The notes under the pieces are model-generated. The model was not told where the DNA came from, did not search any database, and saw nothing but the letters and a program-made list of their open reading frames with translations. Positions 26,369 to 40,852 of a stretch of DNA of 64,000 nt are shown here, one piece after another. Location of the stretch: assembly GCF_008831285.2 (NCBI RefSeq), contig NC_045141.1, forward strand, positions 18,658,848 through 18,722,847, in the 5' to 3' direction. The translations under genes were made by a program, and so were the position numbers. Each line of letters starts with the position of its first letter. The stretch's first letter is position 1. The DNA comes from Nymphaea colorata. Lineage: Eukaryota; Streptophyta; Magnoliopsida; Nymphaeales; Nymphaeaceae.

Positions 26369-26741
26369 TAAAAACCAGACAGCTAGGTCAGGAATAAAAA
26401 CCCAGACCTTTTGATTTTGATTTTGATTTCTAAAGTGTTTTTTTGCAATCTAACTTTATTGATATGATCTTAAGATTGATGCAAAACATGCACTAAGTTG
26501 ATCATTTGGTAGACTTCAATGGTGTTTTTATAATAAGAAAAAAATGAACAGCCCCATGACATGGTAATAATAATAAAAAATCAATATTTTTCATTAAAAC
26601 AACTTGATTCAAAGCATGTTTTATATCAAAATGGTCTTTATGAATATATTAAGATGTTTATATTGTATTTAAAATAGTTTTGGAACAAAAAATCAATGGG
26701 TCTGGTTTTTATCCCTAGCCGAATTATATAGTTTTTACCAA
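26365..26741 (+). mobile_element. Microsatellite-bounded MITE, family 1, copy 1
   Basis: Left end TTGGTAAAAACCAGAC then AATAAAAACCCAGACC; right end GGTCTGGTTTTTATCCCTAG then GTTTTTACCAA. The two ends are inverted repeats over roughly 45 bp with a small indel. No coding capacity. A (TA)n(GA)n tract lies on the left and a short TC(TA)n tract on the right, so the whole unit sits inside a dinucleotide repeat. Confidence 0.8.
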
Positions 26742-26764
26742 TTTCTCATATATATATATATATA

Positions 26765-26955
26765 GTGTGATCAAAGTCATTCTTAACTTGCCAATTCTGG
26801 TTATTCCATTTGATATATTGTGATAGACAGATAAGAGGAAAATAAAGTGAAAAATGTGTGAACTAATACTAAATAATGAAAATGCTCACAACATTTTTTC
26901 ATTTTTTTCTCTCAACTATCCATCATGAATCCGACTTTGAGTACAATGATGCTGG

Positions 26956-26956
<1 letters not shown>
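26765..26956. mobile_element. Candidate microsatellite-bounded MITE, family 2, copy 2
   Basis: Segment between a TA tract at 26750-26764 and the TA tract at 26957-27013. It shares an alignable core with 24282-24451 (AATGTGTGAACTAATACTAA here). Ends are less clear than in family 1. Confidence 0.45.

Positions 26957-27013
<57 letters not shown>
26957..27013. repeat. (TA)n microsatellite with one CATA interruption
   Basis: Simple TA run of about 57 bp. Confidence 0.95.
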
Positions 27014-27901
<888 letters not shown>

Positions 27902-27933
27902 AGATATAAGAGAGAGAGAGAGAGAGGGGAAAG

Positions 27934-28305
27934 TTGATAAAAACCATACCATTTGGGCAAGGGACAAAAACGCCGTACTCTTTAAAATTATTATTGTTAT
28001 TTTCCAATCTAAACTTGTAGATATAATCTAATAGTGACTTTGGTGAGAAACATATATTAAGTTGATTGGTTTTTTACTTAAATAAAATTTTTAATAATAA
28101 AAAATGATTGACCTTATAACACCAAAGTTTTCATAGTAGAAATATCATTTTTTTTACAATAATGACTTGAAATAAAGCATAATTTATACTAAATTAGTGT
28201 TTGTAAACAAATTAGAAAGTTCAAAATTAATTTTAAAACAACTTTTAGTATGGATTTAGGAGGTCTGGTTTTTATCTCTTATGCAAATGATATATTTTTA
28301 TATAT
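27934..28305 (+). mobile_element. Microsatellite-bounded MITE, family 1, copy 2
   Basis: Left end TTGATAAAAACCATACC; right end GGTCTGGTTTTTATCTC followed by a TATATA/CGAGAGAGAGAG tract. The interior aligns with 26365-26741 in the same orientation, for example CAATCTAAACTTGTAGATAT versus CAATCTAACTTTATTGATAT and ATTAAGTTGAT versus ACTAAGTTGAT. Non-coding. Confidence 0.75.
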
Positions 28306-29430
28306 TCGAGAGAGAGAGTGTGACTCGGGTACCAAAGGAAAAAAGAAATTCTTCCATTCAGCCCTTAAATGGACAAATTTTCAAGAAAAAAAAAAGTCAG
28401 ATGCCTTTTTCTTCTTCCGTCCGCAGCAATATTAAGGGTGAAAGTCATTCTTCTCCAAGGACGAAAGTAAGAATTTTAAATAATGTTTTGCCCAAGTGAA
28501 GCTGTACATACACATATTCTTTTTAAGGTCGACACCGATGTGCATCGAATGGATGTCCATATTATGAGGCATGGCAAATCTTTATCATCTATTCACTGCG
28601 TCACATATCTTGCAATACAATCTGCTTTGTGTGCACCAAATTAGTATATACCGTTCCAATTTTGATAATGTTTACGATTGTACATTGAAAAAGTCTCGAC
28701 TTCGGTACATAGTTGAAAAAGTCTCGACTTCGGTACATAGTTGACAAACCCGTGACTCAGACTCGAATCTGCAGATGGCCAGGCCATTGGGTTAGCGAGT
28801 CGACTAGCAACTCGCTAAGTCGACTATTCAAAATAACTATAATGTAGTTTTTAAACAGCTGAACAGGCGAGTCAGGGGCAAGTCCTGGCGATCCGAACTA
28901 ACTTGGGTGATTTGATAAGTATTGTACCTACACTACGATCAGAGCGGAATCAGAAATTTTTTATGAGGGGCCTAAACTGAAGTTTTTAAATTTTAATTAG
29001 GGCAAAAATATCATTGTTCAAAATTTTTATATATAACAAATGAAAATTTTTTAAATTCACATGTCAAATTTTTTTAATTCTTTTTTAATCATGTAATTTT
29101 CTATTTCACCGACACACCGTTTTCCACTTTCTTGTGCTGACCTTGTTTTTCTACTACTATTGTTATTACCACTCTTATTGCAAAAACATTGGGTTTTTTT
29201 TTATATTTAGTTAAAATGAAGAAAATATGGTCCACCTTAAGTCTAAATAACTAAGAACCAAACCCAACTGCAGGGGTGAGTGAAAATTATAATACTGAAT
29301 TCATGACATTAAATTTAAACCACATTGAAAGTTTGTGTGATTAATGTTTAAGACAAATAACATATATTTTTTTGGTCACATGACCAAAACTATATCACGA
29401 GAAGTGGATCCTGAAATTAATGCAGGTCCA
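28306..29430. other. Intergenic with a 28-bp tandem duplication
   Basis: No gene seen. Contains the tandem repeat at 28685-28740, an ACTCG/GAGTC-rich patch at 28745-28920, and an AT-rich segment from 28940 that resembles the CAGAG-ended repeat. Confidence 0.5.
28685..28740. repeat. 28-bp perfect tandem duplication
   Basis: The unit starting TTGAAAAAGTCTCGAC occurs at 28685-28712 and again, identically, at 28713-28740. Perfect identity implies a recent duplication. Confidence 0.95.
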
Positions 29431-29855
29431 AATCCAAATGGAAAAATTGGCGGGCGCGTTCGAACGGCCGGCGAAGCACGGCCCGGTTCAGTACTAAAAC
29501 CAAGCGCTGATGATCCGAGAACTCGGTTTTCGTGACGGTTACACCAGCCAGGCAAGCACCTCCGTCGCCATATTTCCGGCGATTGGCCACCCAGGCCATG
29601 GGTTGGGCCGTCGCCAGCGTGGCTCTCCCGATGGATTATGCTCCTTCCTCCTTCAGGCGCCTTGTCGGCGCTATCAACGCTGGCCGACTACCAGCTGAAT
29701 CTGTATCTCTCTTTCTCTCAAACGGAAACACCGACATCCATATTGATACATGTTTCATATGCAGGAGGGAGGGAAGAGATTCAAGAGAATGAAAGTATGC
29801 AGTGGTTTCCCTTCCTGGACAACTGCGGCCTCGGATGGGCAATCAACTGGTAATC
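29431..29855 (+). other. GC-richer patch, possible first exon of an unrecognised gene or transcript
   Basis: The base composition jumps from AT-rich flanks to a GC-rich stretch with CpG-containing words. An ATG-started frame at 29602 reads MGWAVASVALPMDY and stays open to 29792. A second frame ends at 29853 just after a possible donor GGTAATCT. I recognise no product, and I could not link it to downstream exons. It could be the first exon of a lineage-specific gene, a non-coding transcript, or relic DNA. Confidence 0.25.
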
Positions 29856-29977
29856 TCCTCTCTTGTAGGTTAATGGCTTTGAGCTCTTCACTGATAATTT
29901 CCCTTCTCTTTCTCTGCGGTATTGTTTGTTTCTTTTTGGTGGTTTTCTTTCCTCTGTTTGTTCTTCATTGCGGCCAA

Positions 29978-29983
<6 letters not shown>

Positions 29984-30008
<25 letters not shown>

Positions 30009-30009
30009 A
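29984..30009. repeat. (GT)n microsatellite
   Basis: Simple GT run of about 26 bp. Confidence 0.9.
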
Positions 30010-33000
30010 GCCATTGGTTGATGCATTCCGTTTCTTCTGTTCCTTTTGTGTCTGTAGTGATTGTGTTTGTTTCCACCATTAAGCCGGAGGTTAGGTGGCA
30101 CTTTTTTAACGTGGAAGATCTGTACGTAGACGATCGATATGGTTACATGTGTTGAATTTTGGACCTGTTGTTGATCATTAATACTTCTTTATAAGCGACT
30201 AAATCCGAGAGCCCCACTTGAGAATCTTCGCCATGTGAAACGGGTGGTGGTATATAAGTCCAACAACGATTTCAACTTGTTAGTATTATTGTTACCATTT
30301 ATCTGCAGTTTCACGATAATGCAACTTTGCATCTGCTGTTCGCTCTTTAAAACGCCTTCAAATTCTAAAACAGAATGATCGCACTGGTTGTATTTTCTAC
30401 CAGGCACCAGCGACTTTTTAGGAACTATAGGACCTTATGATTAATAGTGGTCATTCTGATCAGATTTCAGTTTCTTTTTTTTAAAAAAAAAAAATTATTA
30501 GGTGACTCTTCCGATATGGCACGAAAAGTTCATTCAAAAATAAATTTCATATCAGCCACATGAACAAGGTGATCAGTTACAGGAATGCCATGCAATCCAT
30601 GTATAACTTGCATTCCATCCTTGTTATTCTCTGTGTACCATTTTTATGTTGATGTTCTGCCCGATGCATGATGACTCTACAAAGTGAAAGTGAAAAAAAG
30701 AAAGAAAGAAAGAAAGAAAGAAACTTAAGATGTGATGTATGAAAGACTGTTTAACTTTATCAAGTACCACAGTTCCTAAATATTGCTAATTACTTGGCCC
30801 ATGTCATGGAAGTGTTTTTGCCTATAGAATACAGGTTGTGTATCGCAGTCAGGCTGCATTATGATATCCCTTTGAACCTTTCTGCCTTTCCTGCAAACTG
30901 ACTAAAACCTGGATCTAGTGTCCTGTGAATTGCATTTGCACAAAGACTCATGTTCTTGCTGTCTACGATTTGCATTTTAGTTGTTACAGTGCAGTAAAGA
31001 AAATTATCTCTCTTATGGAGTTGAATGTTGTGCCGCAACAGGCTCTGAAGTATGAATACTTTCATGTTCTGACCATATTACAACTTGAGCAGTAGCCTAT
31101 TATCATATTCGTAACAAGGACATGTACTAGAACTTTGTATACTGAATAATAGTGACGGTTTGATGATATTTTAGATGTTTAAGTCTTCATCTAACCTTCA
31201 ATATTATTATTGGTTTTCTTGTTTGGCATGTGTAAATTGAAAAATGAAGCCAAATTCAAGAAGTATGAGAAAGGACATAAAAAAGAATCAGTTTTCCATA
31301 AGAAGGCAAAAGTACGTTGAAGGCTGTTTTGTCCATAATAAGAAGATAAATTTTTTTTTTTTCCTCCCATCGGAAGAAAAACTGTTAGGAAAGAAAAAAG
31401 AGGAGGAGAAAGATATATTTAGCTGGTAGAAACAAATCTTCAATCCTTACATCTGTTAAAAATTTGTAAAAAATTTTCCCTTTGGAGACAGAGGCACTCA
31501 GGATAACATTGTTAATAACCTTTTCGTCATTTTTAAAATGGAATTTCCTCTTTCCGATGATCCTTCAAATCCAACTCACGTTGAACAAATTTTACTATAA
31601 TGAACTGATAACTTTTGGTCAATGTCTAACCAAGAACTATGGGAGCACCTAATAGCTTTCTTTTCAGATTCACTTTCTTATAATTCTTTCATTTTTCTGC
31701 TTACATAAGTAGAGATGGAGCATGTCGACCCAATGAGACAAAGGAGGCAATAATAATTAGTTTTATGTAACATAGCCACCTTAAAGCAGGAAAATTCTGG
31801 TTCTAATTGCAATAAGGAACTATTCCCCACAACGCTTACTCTTCGAATTCAAGACAGTCACCAATGATGTCCAAATCCAGTAATGCAGTAAAGTTCTCTC
31901 TGCAGCAAAAGCAACGCAATTAACTATTCCGTGAGGGATACTTGAAGTTGGCTGTGATTAGTCCTCCCTTAAGATTTCTGCAGAGATCAATGCATCAAAT
32001 TCCTTTGTTGCATAATTGTGCACGTAAGGACCCAGGATGGCAATTTTGTTTCCATATATGAGCCACCTGAGCTATTCAGAGGACACATTATGAAAAATAA
32101 GGGTTGCATGTCTTAAGACTCTTAGGCACTTCTTGTTGATTGACATTGTGCTCTTGTGATTTTTTGTCACATAGGTGGTATGGTGCTGCAGTCATCGTGG
32201 ATCCTTTGGTGAGACATATGCAATGTCCATAGTTTTCAACAAAAGGTACTTTAATGCAGACCAGTCAGTCCCTTGTTTGGATGAGGCATATACAAAGTAC
32301 AAAATGTACTGTAACGCTTCCTGCCCGTTTCATTTCCTTTTCTGCATCTCTTATTGGCCGTCTGCTACAGTCCCTCCCACTTTTGCTTCCATGCCACCAT
32401 TTGCCGTCTTGCACTGCATCTCTTCTTTTCCTCCTCTGTACTCTGCCACCATGTCCATTACAAAATTATACATGTCAAACGCATATTCTTTTCCTTCCCA
32501 AACTCAGAAACTGATGCATTAGGGATTCGCCAATTTATTTGCAGGTGCTGTACATTTTCTTAGCTCATGGTCTGAAATGAACCAGGATTTTCTCCTTGAT
32601 TATTTGTGACATGGAAAAACTGCAATGCTTATGCTGCACCATGTAGACCATGTGTGCAATTTCAAGCACCAAAATGGTCCAACGGTAGACCATTCTTGCC
32701 AAGGGTCATGGTGCCCAGCAAATCCTGGTGAAGTTCCATATGAAACTGCAGACTGCAGGTAGACAGACAGAGGCTGCATTACAATCTTACCAATTAGAGT
32801 CTGGAAAGTTATCCATGGGAATGATCTGTACAGGAACGATCGACGTTTTGAAGGGTTCTTGATTTTGGCTACCGCAGTTGTCCCAACTTTTCACTTAAGG
32901 TCACTATTTTTAGAACAGAAACAAAAAAGTTGGCTTCCAAATGAAGTCTTTCTGTGAGCATGAAAAGATTGAAGTTAAGAATGCCTGAGAGTAGGCATTT

Positions 33001-34030
33001 CTCGAAGATGAGATTTTTGCCAAGAATATGAGCTACAATGGCATCAATGCGCTTCTGGGGATGCTAAACCAATAGAAGAAATCTCCTTAGAATGGCAGAA
33101 ACCAATGTTCTCCATGTATACAGGGGGTTAACGCGTGAAAAGTTGGTCTCCAATGCAAAAGATTAAGAATCTGATGGTCCTATACTTGTCTAGTAAGTAG
33201 GTGAAAAACAAGAAATGCATGTGAGAAATGATTCGTTTCGAGCAAGAATACAAGTTACGATGATCTAAATGTTGTTTGAGGCATTGATGCTGAAACTATA
33301 CTTAGCAAGAGAGAAACCATAGATAACAATGACGAAGAAGACACTAAAATGTATAATCATGCCTAAAAGAGGCTTAGATTATGAATGACAACAAAACTAG
33401 CCCAACGAATTCGGATTTCGCCTTCAAATGGAGCTGAAAGTGCTTATTTGCTGCTAAAGTTTCATTTTTTGATTTAAAAGCAACTTAAACTCGTGTACTT
33501 ATATAAAACATGCTTCTATATTCAACAAAACCCGCAACTTTTGAACCATAGTGGCTCTCATCGTCCAACTACTGTTTAGATCTGTCTCCGCTTGCATGCA
33601 ATTCGGTCGGCCTTATCTCCTCCTTGTAACGATGCAATCGTGGTGTTAACACGAAGCTCACTTTTCTTTCCAAATTTTGTTTTCTTTTTAGCTTCGCTTC
33701 TTGCTTCATGCGGTTTCTCTAAATGCTGAGGTTGATGCAAGTGTAATATTTTCTAATGTGAAGCGAAGACTAAGTTTTGAGTTCAAGCCTTGACCGCGCG
33801 CAATGTTTGTATCAAGAATTTGGATTCAAGATCCAAATTAAGGGCAAATCCCAAACTAAGTAAGTTTTATTCATTAATTAAAGATGGGGAAATTCACTTA
33901 AAAAAAATTAAAAAAGTATTTGAAAATCAATAATGAGTAGTTGAGGCTAAGAGCCTTAAGAACAATAAATTATGAGACACATGGCACTCGCTGAGTCCGC
34001 CAATTAATCAAATCGTATCGACCGGTTCAG
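30010..34030. other. Intergenic, no convincing gene
   Basis: AT-rich sequence with a (GAAA)n run near 30693-30721 and short poly-T/poly-A tracts. Short frames near 32175-32560 lack family resemblance or codon bias that I can support. The last few hundred bases are the promoter side of the RCC1 gene. Confidence 0.5.
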
Positions 34031-34913
34031 ACGAGTTGGCCAAAAGGACGAAAAAAACCCTAAAAGCGTTACCAAGTGGGGAGGCTGCGAGAGGGAGAAG
34101 ATCCGTCTTTTTTTGTTTTTCTTTTAATTTTTTCTTCCCAGTTTCCTTTCTGGCTTTCCCTCTTCTCTTGCTTCGCCCCGAATTTTCCTCTCCCTCTCTC
34201 TCTCTCTCTCGATTCTTCTTTTTTTTCCATCGATCTTTCTCACTTTTGCTTCCTCCATTTTTTCGGCGGTGACGAGAGAACGCGGCGGCCGAAAGGCTAA
34301 GGGTCTACCTCTTTTCATTCTCAATTGTCGTCGAGAAATCGTGAATTTCTACCGGTTATAGGGGCTTCCGTTTCGCATCTGAAAAGTGAAGTTCTTTTCC
34401 TCCATATTTTTCTCGCTTTCGGTTTTCTGCGCTGTGAATTCACGTCAAAAATCGTGGTTTTGGCGAAATTGTTGGTCCCGGCTTTCCTGATCATACCTTG
34501 AGTTCGTTTCGTGCTTTCTACTGTGAGATTGGGTACCTTGGCGTTTTAGTTCAGTTCTCTCTCTCTCCCCCCCCCCCCCTTTTTCGTTTTCTCTTTGGTT
34601 CCGTATCTGAAAACTTCGTGCTTTCTAAGCTTGGTTTCAAAGTTCTGGCATCGGCTATGCATTGTTGTTCCGTTTGACGGCAATTGCTTCTTTTTACTAC
34701 TTTTGCCCACATTTTTCCGTCTGTGTCGTTTTGTTGTGCTTCCTCGAGTAGGTCGATGTTAAAATTTGCGCGTTTTTTCTTGCTTTTGAGAAATCACTCT
34801 TTGCGGCTTCATCATCGTTACGTTAGTTGAATCCGAGGCATTCATCTTCTTGTTTGGTTTCCAATTTTCTGTTTTTTTCCCCTTCTTTTTTTTATAGTTC
34901 AGTTTCACTTTCT
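34031..34913 (+). promoter_or_regulatory. Presumed 5' leader and core promoter of the RCC1 gene
   Basis: Pyrimidine-rich sequence with a CT run at about 34193-34210 and another at 34556-34570 followed by a C tract. This composition is typical of plant leaders. An upstream in-frame TTG at 34827 is not a plausible start; the first good in-frame ATG is at 34914. Confidence 0.45.
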
Positions 34914-37900
34914 ATGGCGAATCGTGCGATTTGTTTAGAAGAGCTGCCAGCTCACTTACTTCTGGAAATCCTGAATTCGGGCCGCCTCCAAGCTGCTGAC
35001 CTTGCTCGTATAGAGGCCTCTTGTAGAACTTTTAGGGGCTGCCAAGCACTCCTATTCCCGTCAAAGTTTGGCTCGTTGGTCGAATTTGCTGCCTTTCAGC
35101 TCTGCAGATCAAATCCTATGTTCCAAGCTTTGCCTTCGACATCGCGTAGCGAGCTTTTTGATCGCTGTGGCGGGAAATGGAAGCTAGTCCTGAGATTTCT
35201 GCAGTCAGTTGAACAGGCATTCGGCACTGTCGAGACACCAACAGGCAATGTATTACTTCTTTTTGTCGTGTTCCAATTTTGTGCATATCTTACGTCAAAA
35301 TTTCCTGAGTATTGTCTATGTTTGTTGGTTGGTTGTGCACGGGTTTTCACTATTAACTGGTTTCGTTTTCTCTAATTAAGTTTTTACCTGTAGCGGTTTC
35401 TGTTTTTCATGTCTTCAAAACTTTTAGTTTTCTTCTACCTTTTGTGAGCATCCTTTGGTAGTACAGTGAAAATAGACTCCTGAAATCAATTCTTTGTCTA
35501 TCTAAATGTGCACCCAAATTGAAGCTGCGTCATGGTTTGCAATATGAGTCATCAACCTTGTCTTCCTTATGTGGATTGGATATTTTAAGTAGCAATGTTC
35601 ATTTTTATGTGTATGATTAAGTTTTGAATCATTTCACTGTTCAGCTTGACCATCAATACGCCTTTCATGAGTTTTCTAAGTCTTTTCTTGCCTTACATGT
35701 TTTGCCGTACATGAATTCTTCTACTATATATTTTTCTAGGTCCTTTGGTGTCCAAAGTGCACGCTTGAGGCACACGGTTCTTGCGTTTTCTCCTTATTCT
35801 GTTTTTTAGCCTTTCACTTTGTTGATCATCAGTTTTCTCTAGTTCTTATTATCTTTGATTAGCCACGCTTGACAGTGTGAATCTCAAGCTCATCAAAGTG
35901 GTTCCCAGTTGTTGAAGTTTCACTGTGACGAGGCTTTCTCTAGTCACCGAGAACGTCATCCATAGCTCTCAACCCATCTGAAATTCTGAATATATACTTC
36001 ACATGCGTCTCCTTCATGGTTCCAGTCTTTATTTGTTTCTCATGTGACCTGGCTGATTTTTTATATCTAAATGCTATTCAGTTGCAGCGTTTGCTGTTCA
36101 TCTTTTAGAAGCATTGCCACAAATATTGTTCTTGGGTTTTTAGCATGAGCATTTTCTTGTTCAAATATGAATCCATGATGATAATAATGAAAAAAGAGAA
36201 AACCGGCAAAAGGGGAAATGCAAAAAAATGCGGAAAAAATTTGAGATTAATTATTTTCCTTTTTTTTTATAATATTGCAAACCATTAGAAAAAATGAAAA
36301 AAACAAAAAAAATAAATGAATTGGAAGTGCTTGCAAGGTGCCCTTTGACCAAGATTTGTTTGCAAACATCAAGTTCATGCAGTTTTATATTTTGAACATA
36401 GCATAAATAGATATGTGCATGCTCCTTGTACAAATGGTACATTGATATATGTGTAGTTGGATGCATTTTGAATACCATTGAATGACTGTTCACATGCAAC
36501 TTGGCTGGATACATTTAGGCATTTGGTATTCATAGTTCTATTTTTTGGTGGATTACTGGATTGCTGACAGAGAGAGCATTTTGTATTTACAGTTTGAGAT
36601 CACTACAGGAAGATACCACACACTTTTAGTGGATGATTCATCTGCATATTCTTGTGGATCTAGTTTGTGTGGAGTTCTTGGTCATGGTTCAAATACAACA
36701 CAAAGTGGAGCATTCAGCCGCATTTCTTTTCCTTTTGGACTGACTGTGGTCCATGTTTCAGCATCCCATAACCATGCGGCTTTTGTCATGCAGTCAGGAG
36801 AGGTTTGTCCTTTTATGGCGTCCTCATTATCATGACCTCTTGCCATTCACCTTTTGTGAGTTAATTCTAATTATATTTTGTCTTATCATGTCCTTGCAAC
36901 TTTAATGCTATAGGTATTCACATGTGGAGATAATTCATCCTTTTGCTGTGGGCTTGGAGAAGTGGGGCATGCTATTTTTAGGCCAAGGCAAGTTGAAGCA
37001 CTGAAAAACATTCCTTGCAAGCAGGTATTATGTGGTGAAAGTCTTTTCTTGTTGAAGTTGTGATCAACTGACTCATGCTAGTTTCCTATTGCAACAAAGA
37101 ACAATAAATAAGTAAATATTTTGGAGCTTGAAGTTTACTGGACTGGAGAATCAAGCTTCATGATATGGTGTGGCTGATGTTTACTTTCTTATATCTTCTC
37201 TCTCTCTCTCTTACTCACATAATCAAAGGGCACCAGACGTGGTTGGCCTAGGTTGTTGGCTTCAGGCACCATGCTGAAGTTATGGGTGCATATGAATCGA
37301 GAACTAACTGGGCACGAGTTGGTCAGGCCCCTAAAAGGATGACCAGGGACTAAATGGCCCAAGTCAATCCCGGTCAGACTCCCAAAGTGTATAACGAATA
37401 AAAAAATATGGAATAAGGTGATAAAAGCATACATACATGTATATCTACACATACCTACATATGTGCATACATCCAAAGTCTTCTTGTCTTTGGGAGATTA
37501 CAGACAAGCTTTGGGAGATTCAAGCTTTTAACCTTTATGTCTGTATTCAGAAAGGTGAATTGCAACCAATTATCTATATGCACAGCTAATAAGCAAATCA
37601 TTTTTTTTCAATTGAAGGAAAAATTCATCTTTGCCTTTTTTGTCATTATGATGGGAACATTCTTTCTCTTTTCCAGGTTGCAACAGGCCTCAGTTTTACT
37701 GTCTTCCTTACAAGAAAAGGTCAAGTGTACACATGTGGAAGTAACTCTCATGGCCAACTTGGTCAGGGAGATACTATGGACCGGCCAACTCCAAAGAACG
37801 TTGAGTTATTTGACAATTTTGGTTCTGTCGTTCAAGTTGCTGCGGGAACAAGCTACACCCTTGCTGTTACTGAAGATGGAATTGTTTATTCATTTGGATA

Positions 37901-40852
37901 TGGTTCCAATTTCTGCCTTGGCCATGGGGACCAACATAATGAGCTTCGACCAAGGGCTATCCATTCATTTAAGAGGAAAAATGTTCATGTGCTCCGTGTC
38001 TCAGCTGGTGATGAGCATGCAGTTGCACTTGACTCCATTGGATATGTTAGTTCCTTAACTATCATCTTGAGAATGCAATATGTTGTTATGATAACTAACC
38101 CTAAATGTGTGTAACAATTTCTTGCAAAACGATTGAAGATATGCAATTCTCAGGTTTAATTATCTGATGTATATCTGTCTTTCTCATGATAATGTTTTCT
38201 CCATCTTCAAGCAACTGTGGAAAACTTCCTTTTGCAATATAAGTCAAATATTACATATCCTCTTGGAGAAAATTGCCTTTAGAAATGCCAAATGTCTATC
38301 TGCAGATGAATTCACTTTTCTATGATCAATGTAGGTTATGCACCAATTTTTCATCCTGATTTCCCCCCCCTGAATGGTGCTTGCAGGTGTACACATGGGG
38401 AAAAGGCTACTGTGGTGCTCTTGGCCATGGCGATGAGATTGACAAGACCACACCTGAGTTGCTAACAAGTCTCTGTGAATGCCGTGCAGTACAGGTTAGC
38501 TGTTGGAACCTTTTTTGTCAGTGTAGCCGCTTTTAAACTCATTTGCATCTTTTTTTTTTTTGGCTAATCTAAACTACAGAAAATTTTCTTGTTCATGCAT
38601 AGTAACAAATTTTTAACAATCAAGCGGGGCTGTTGTTGGCCAGACATTAGCTGGCTTCTTGCTGCTTGAGAATTTTCAGATCTCCACTGGAGTGCACACT
38701 TGACTTTAACCTTGTCGTGAGGGATGTCTCCTGTCATTTTTGAATTTGTGATATTCCATCAGCTTGCTTAGATTTACAAGTTGCACCTACCAGATGAACA
38801 GAGCCGTTGTGGGTAATAATAGTTGGAAACACTGGCAATATCTTGGAATGTCATGATTATATATATTGTGGTATACTCAGAATATCATAGTGTTGACTTC
38901 TTTCAAATTTTTCTGATTTTTCATTTTGCTTTGTAATTTTTTCTGACAATTTATCAAGTTTTCCAAGGAAACACAAGATCTTTGGTGGTGTGAAAATAAA
39001 AACGGTGCCAAAATCCCTATCGTTAGAGCTAGTATAACTGTATAAGGCTTCTTTTGGCATCAACAGGGAATTTCTGCTTAGTACTGTCTTCCATAACCTA
39101 GTGTTTGTATGCTTTTTTTCTCATTAATGTCAGTGTTTCCATTCTATTAATTAATTCATGCTATTTTGGTTGCTTAGAGTTACTTTGCTGTAGTCTAATC
39201 ATGGTTAATATTTGCTTGATTTTTGTAGTCCAATGAGTGCCTTTGCCTCTCTTTCCCTCTTCTTCCACATTATTAATGCTGGCTATGTGTACTATATAGG
39301 CCTTCTTTCTGATCTTTGAGCTGTTTCCTCAAAGGTACTAGCATCCCGACCTTTTGGCGGAAAATGGATCCCAAAAAACAAAACGTACCAAAAGTGGATT
39401 CATAATTTTTTCCTCAATAGGAGTTGGTTACCATCTGGAGTGAACTGAAGAGTATAACCGACAAATTCTGACTGGTAGGATTTAGAAGAGCTATATGAAT
39501 GCCTAGTATGATAGGAAAAGATGTTACACAAGGTACTGGACAAACCTGTTTATGAGGCCCGTAGACTGTGTTTGATTTCATGACAAGTATGTAATTACGG
39601 GTTGGACAGAACATTTACGTGAAAATCACAAAAGGGGTGTTGTCTAAGCAAACAGAATTGAAACTTGTCCTGTGGTTCATTTGATATAAAAGAATCAATT
39701 AATTCAATAGAAAACTAGTGATCCATGGTGGAGGAACGTTTTTTGGCTTTAGGGAATTAATTGCGTCTTGTATGTTCTTTTGTCCAACGTTTTCAAGCAT
39801 TTTGCAGGCCCATCAATTCAGAACACTGGCATTCCCAAGCCAGAGCTAATCATTGGAGTCCTAGTTGGAAAACGTACAATGTTTCTATTTGTTGAGAGTT
39901 TAACATTGAGCTGTTTCTCTTCTGAATTTTGCATAGAGGTTTTGATTTTAAACAAGATTCAATTTAGGGAGCTATATCGCTGAAGATTTTGGTCCGAGAT
40001 TTTTACGTCAGGTGTCGCTCTGTTGTATTATTTTAGCTATTTTTGGCTAGGAGAAAGTGTGACTTTAGGACCCACTTATAGTTTTACAGGTGAGAAAGAC
40101 TGGTTTGGCTTTTGTCTGAACTAATTCTAGCAACTGGAATAATGCTTTCAGGAGGTACCGTTTGTTCCCACCCATCTTCCTTTTATGTTTTGCTTTCAAT
40201 AAGCAAACTCGGTTATAGACAGAAACGTAAGCATAATTGAAATGGCAACCCATCTGTAATGGTTAAATGAGATAATACTATTTTGTTTTCTCTTCCAATG
40301 GTTGACCGAATGGGAAATTCAGGGTTTGAATGACCCTAATCATGATGTGAATTCTTGCACCAGATCATGTCATCGAGAACCATATGATTTTGCACCTGGA
40401 TGCTGTTATCTTTAAGTCATAGTTTTCGTCCTTAAATGTTTCTTAGTTCCAATCCTAGAAGACATAAAAGTTACGATCTTCTAACCTCACTGACCGTCAT
40501 GCTTTCTGTGCAGGTATGTGCAAGGAAGAGGAAAACGTTTGTGCTGGTAGATGATGGGTCAGTTTATGCATCTGGATGGATGGGATTCGGAAGCTTGGGG
40601 GTTTCTGACAGGGGCTGCTCCGACAAAGTTCTGAAGCCAAGAGTTCTTCAGACATTAAAAGGACACCATGTGTCCCAGGTTAGCACCGGATTGTACCACA
40701 CGGTGGTGGTTACCAACCGTGGCCTCCTGTTCGGTTTCGGAGACAATGAAAGGGCACAGCTTGGGCATGCTACTCTCAGAGGCTGCCCTGAACCTACTGA
40801 AATTGCACCGCGGTGGATGGTGGATGAGAGTAATCCTGTCGAATGTGCTTAA
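34914..40852 (+). CDS. F-box-like and RCC1-repeat protein (At3g15430-type)
   Basis: Six exons: 34914-35249, 36593-36802, 36914-37024, 37677-38045, 38387-38494 and 40514-40852 (TAA), giving 490 residues. All exons are multiples of three, so every intron is phase 0. The N-terminus (about residues 7-50, LEELPAHLLLEILNSGRL) looks like an F-box. It is followed by seven RCC1-type blades with motifs near residues 133 (CGSSLCGVLGHG), 186, 238 (CGSNSHGQLGQGD), 292 (FGYGSNFCLGHGD), 346 (WGKGYCGALGHGD), 398 and 451 (FGFGDNERAQLGH). Such proteins form seven-bladed propellers, and the F-box would link to an SCF ubiquitin ligase. The partner and target are unknown. Length and motif order agree with the Arabidopsis protein I recall as At3g15430. 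Introns 1 and 5 are long. An AATAAA at 41075-41080 may be the polyadenylation signal. Confidence 0.93.

Noticed and set aside
34827..34913. N-terminal extension of the RCC1 protein
   Set aside because: It depends on a TTG start. The first in-frame ATG is at 34914 and the protein then matches the family's usual length.
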